Of a stretch of 5,965 bases of DNA, positions 5,580 to 5,965 are shown in pieces. The first letter of the stretch is position 1. Each line of letters begins with the position of its first letter. A program made the translations under genes and the position numbers. The DNA is from Nitrospira sp. (GTDB lineage Bacteria > Nitrospirota > Nitrospiria > Nitrospirales > Nitrospiraceae). Where the stretch lies: contig JANYAJ010000053.1 in the NCBI GenBank assembly GCA_025361385.1, positions 1 to 5,965 on the forward strand, given 5' to 3'. The notes beneath the pieces are model-generated. The model was given only the letters and a program-made list of their open reading frames with translations. It did no database searches and had not been told where the DNA came from.

Positions 5580-5747
5580 GGGGCAGCCTGGTCGTCCTCC
5601 TGCTCGCGGAACGCGCACGATAAGAATGTGCTCGTTTGACGCGCGCATTTGAGGAGCAACCAGGCCGCCCCTTTAAATAGGTTAGGAGCGAGCTTGGTGG
5701 GATCATTTATATTTCGTTGGACATGCGCAGTGGGAGACCGTCTAGCC
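5580..5747 (+). repeat. Hairpin repeat element, full copy B with 3' tail
   Basis: The outer arms GGGGCAGCCTGGTCGTCCTC (5580-5599) and GAGGAGCAACCAGGC...GCCCC (5651-5671) pair. The cores are CTGCTCGCGGAACGCGC (5600-5616), identical to copy A, and CTCGTTTGACGCGCGCA (5631-5647). The apex is GCAC (5615-5618) / GTGC (5628-5631) with a 9-nt loop, of different sequence from A but still a stem. The tail contains GGATCATTTATATTTCGTT (from 5700), shared with copy A. It follows copy C by about 40 nt. Together with C and D it fills most of the 639-bp gene-free stretch 5192-5830. Confidence 0.85.
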
Positions 5748-5794
5748 TGCGCTCAAAGGAGGAGGTGTAGGCTCGGTTGCTAGCCGGATGCAGA

Positions 5795-5825
5795 TTGTAA
5801 GAAACGTCGAATTATTGTATATACA
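5795..5825 (+). promoter_or_regulatory. brnT promoter with palindromic operator candidate
   Basis: A -35 TTGTAA (5795-5800) and a -10 TATATA (5818-5823) are separated by exactly 17 bp. The -10 lies inside the perfect 10-bp palindrome TGTATATACA (5816-5825), a plausible BrnA antitoxin site. Transcription should start near 5830, next to the reconstructed GTG at 5831, so the mRNA would be leaderless; no ribosome site precedes that GTG. Confidence 0.5.
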
Positions 5826-5830
5826 GTCTC

Positions 5831-5965
5831 GTGTTTACGTGAGACCTTCCGAAGGCCATCGCTAATTTCGAGAAGCACGGCGTCCCATTTGAAGAGGCGG
5901 CCACCGTATTCGGCGATGCCAACGGGCTCGATTGGGACGATGTCGCCTATTCGGATCGCGAATGG
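5831..5965 (+). pseudogene. brnT: BrnT-type ribonuclease toxin, 5' part, with nonsense codon 4
   Basis: The frame 5843-5965 encodes 41 residues beginning DLPKAIANFEKHGVPFEEA and continuing with ATVFGDANGLDWDDVAYSD, the hallmark N-terminal half of BrnT toxins (consensus WDxxKAxxNxxKHGVxFEEA, then AxxVFxD). BrnT is a small RelE-like RNase partnered with the antitoxin BrnA, usually encoded just downstream and so outside the window. Upstream in frame is GTG TTT ACG TGA; with TGG instead of TGA this would read MFTWD, exactly the expected family N-terminus. The Trp codon thus appears to have become a stop by one G-to-A change at 5842. No other usual start codon restores the conserved first helix in this frame. 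The 3' end is cut by the window, so the remaining gene cannot be judged. A sequencing error is possible. Confidence 0.75.

Noticed and set aside
5385..5648. Open frames on both strands across the repeat cluster
   Set aside because: They translate the repeated hairpin element; the same peptide fragments recur at each copy, so they are not genes.
5300..5760. CRISPR array
   Set aside because: Repeat copies are about 90-170 bp, imperfect, nested and irregularly spaced, without uniform spacers or cas genes.
5840..5842. TGA read as Trp or selenocysteine
   Set aside because: Other genes here end naturally in TGA, the family residue is Trp not Cys/Sec, and no selenocysteine-insertion hairpin is evident; nonsense mutation or read error is simpler.
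5777..5865. Tiny frames after AAAGGAGGAGGT (TTG at 5777, 7 codons; ATG at 5788, 25 codons)
   Set aside because: The ribosome site is attractive, but the TTG peptide has no known counterpart, the ATG is too far from it, and the region overlaps the brnT promoter.

Overview
The window looks like a chromosomal stretch of a GC-rich Gram-negative bacterium. The Gly/His-rich secreted protein and the hairpin repeat with the core TGCTCGCGGAACGCGC remind me of Nitrospira (Nitrospirota) genomes. That is pattern memory, not something I could search, so the genus is a moderate-confidence inference. Termination with TGA in clear genes, such as the peroxidase and the TPR gene, fits genetic code 11.

Layout on the + strand, left side: the C-terminal part of an animal-type haem peroxidase (3-731) is followed after 2 nt by a half copy of a repeat element and by an inverted array of 9-bp units (781-834). 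Next is a complete VapBC-type toxin-antitoxin operon: an AbrB/MazE-fold antitoxin (937-1155) overlaps a PIN-domain toxin (1149-1601), with a likely operator over the promoter. A short tandem repeat (1674-1725) fills the convergent gap.

The middle is on the - strand and, in transcription order, holds three envelope genes. These are a secreted TPR protein (5191-4232), a secreted DUF4124 / FlgT-like / coiled-coil / Pro-rich / Gly-His-rich protein (4165-2873) and, beyond a repeat element, a membrane-anchored SLT-fold lytic transglycosylase-like protein (2636-1743). The first two probably form one transcription unit. The third has its own AT-rich, possibly leaderless, start. A shared job at the cell wall is inference.

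The right side (5192-5830) has no gene. It holds three further copies of the hairpin repeat, and one copy appears to sit inside the loop of another. The window ends in a brnT toxin reading frame whose expected Trp codon 4 is TGA, so it is probably a pseudogene; a palindrome and a good promoter lie just upstream.

The most distinctive signal is the repeat family. Five copies in 6 kb, all in one orientation, share a conserved core, while arms and apical stem-loop differ in sequence but stay self-complementary. This suggests selection on, or propagation through, a folded single-stranded structure.
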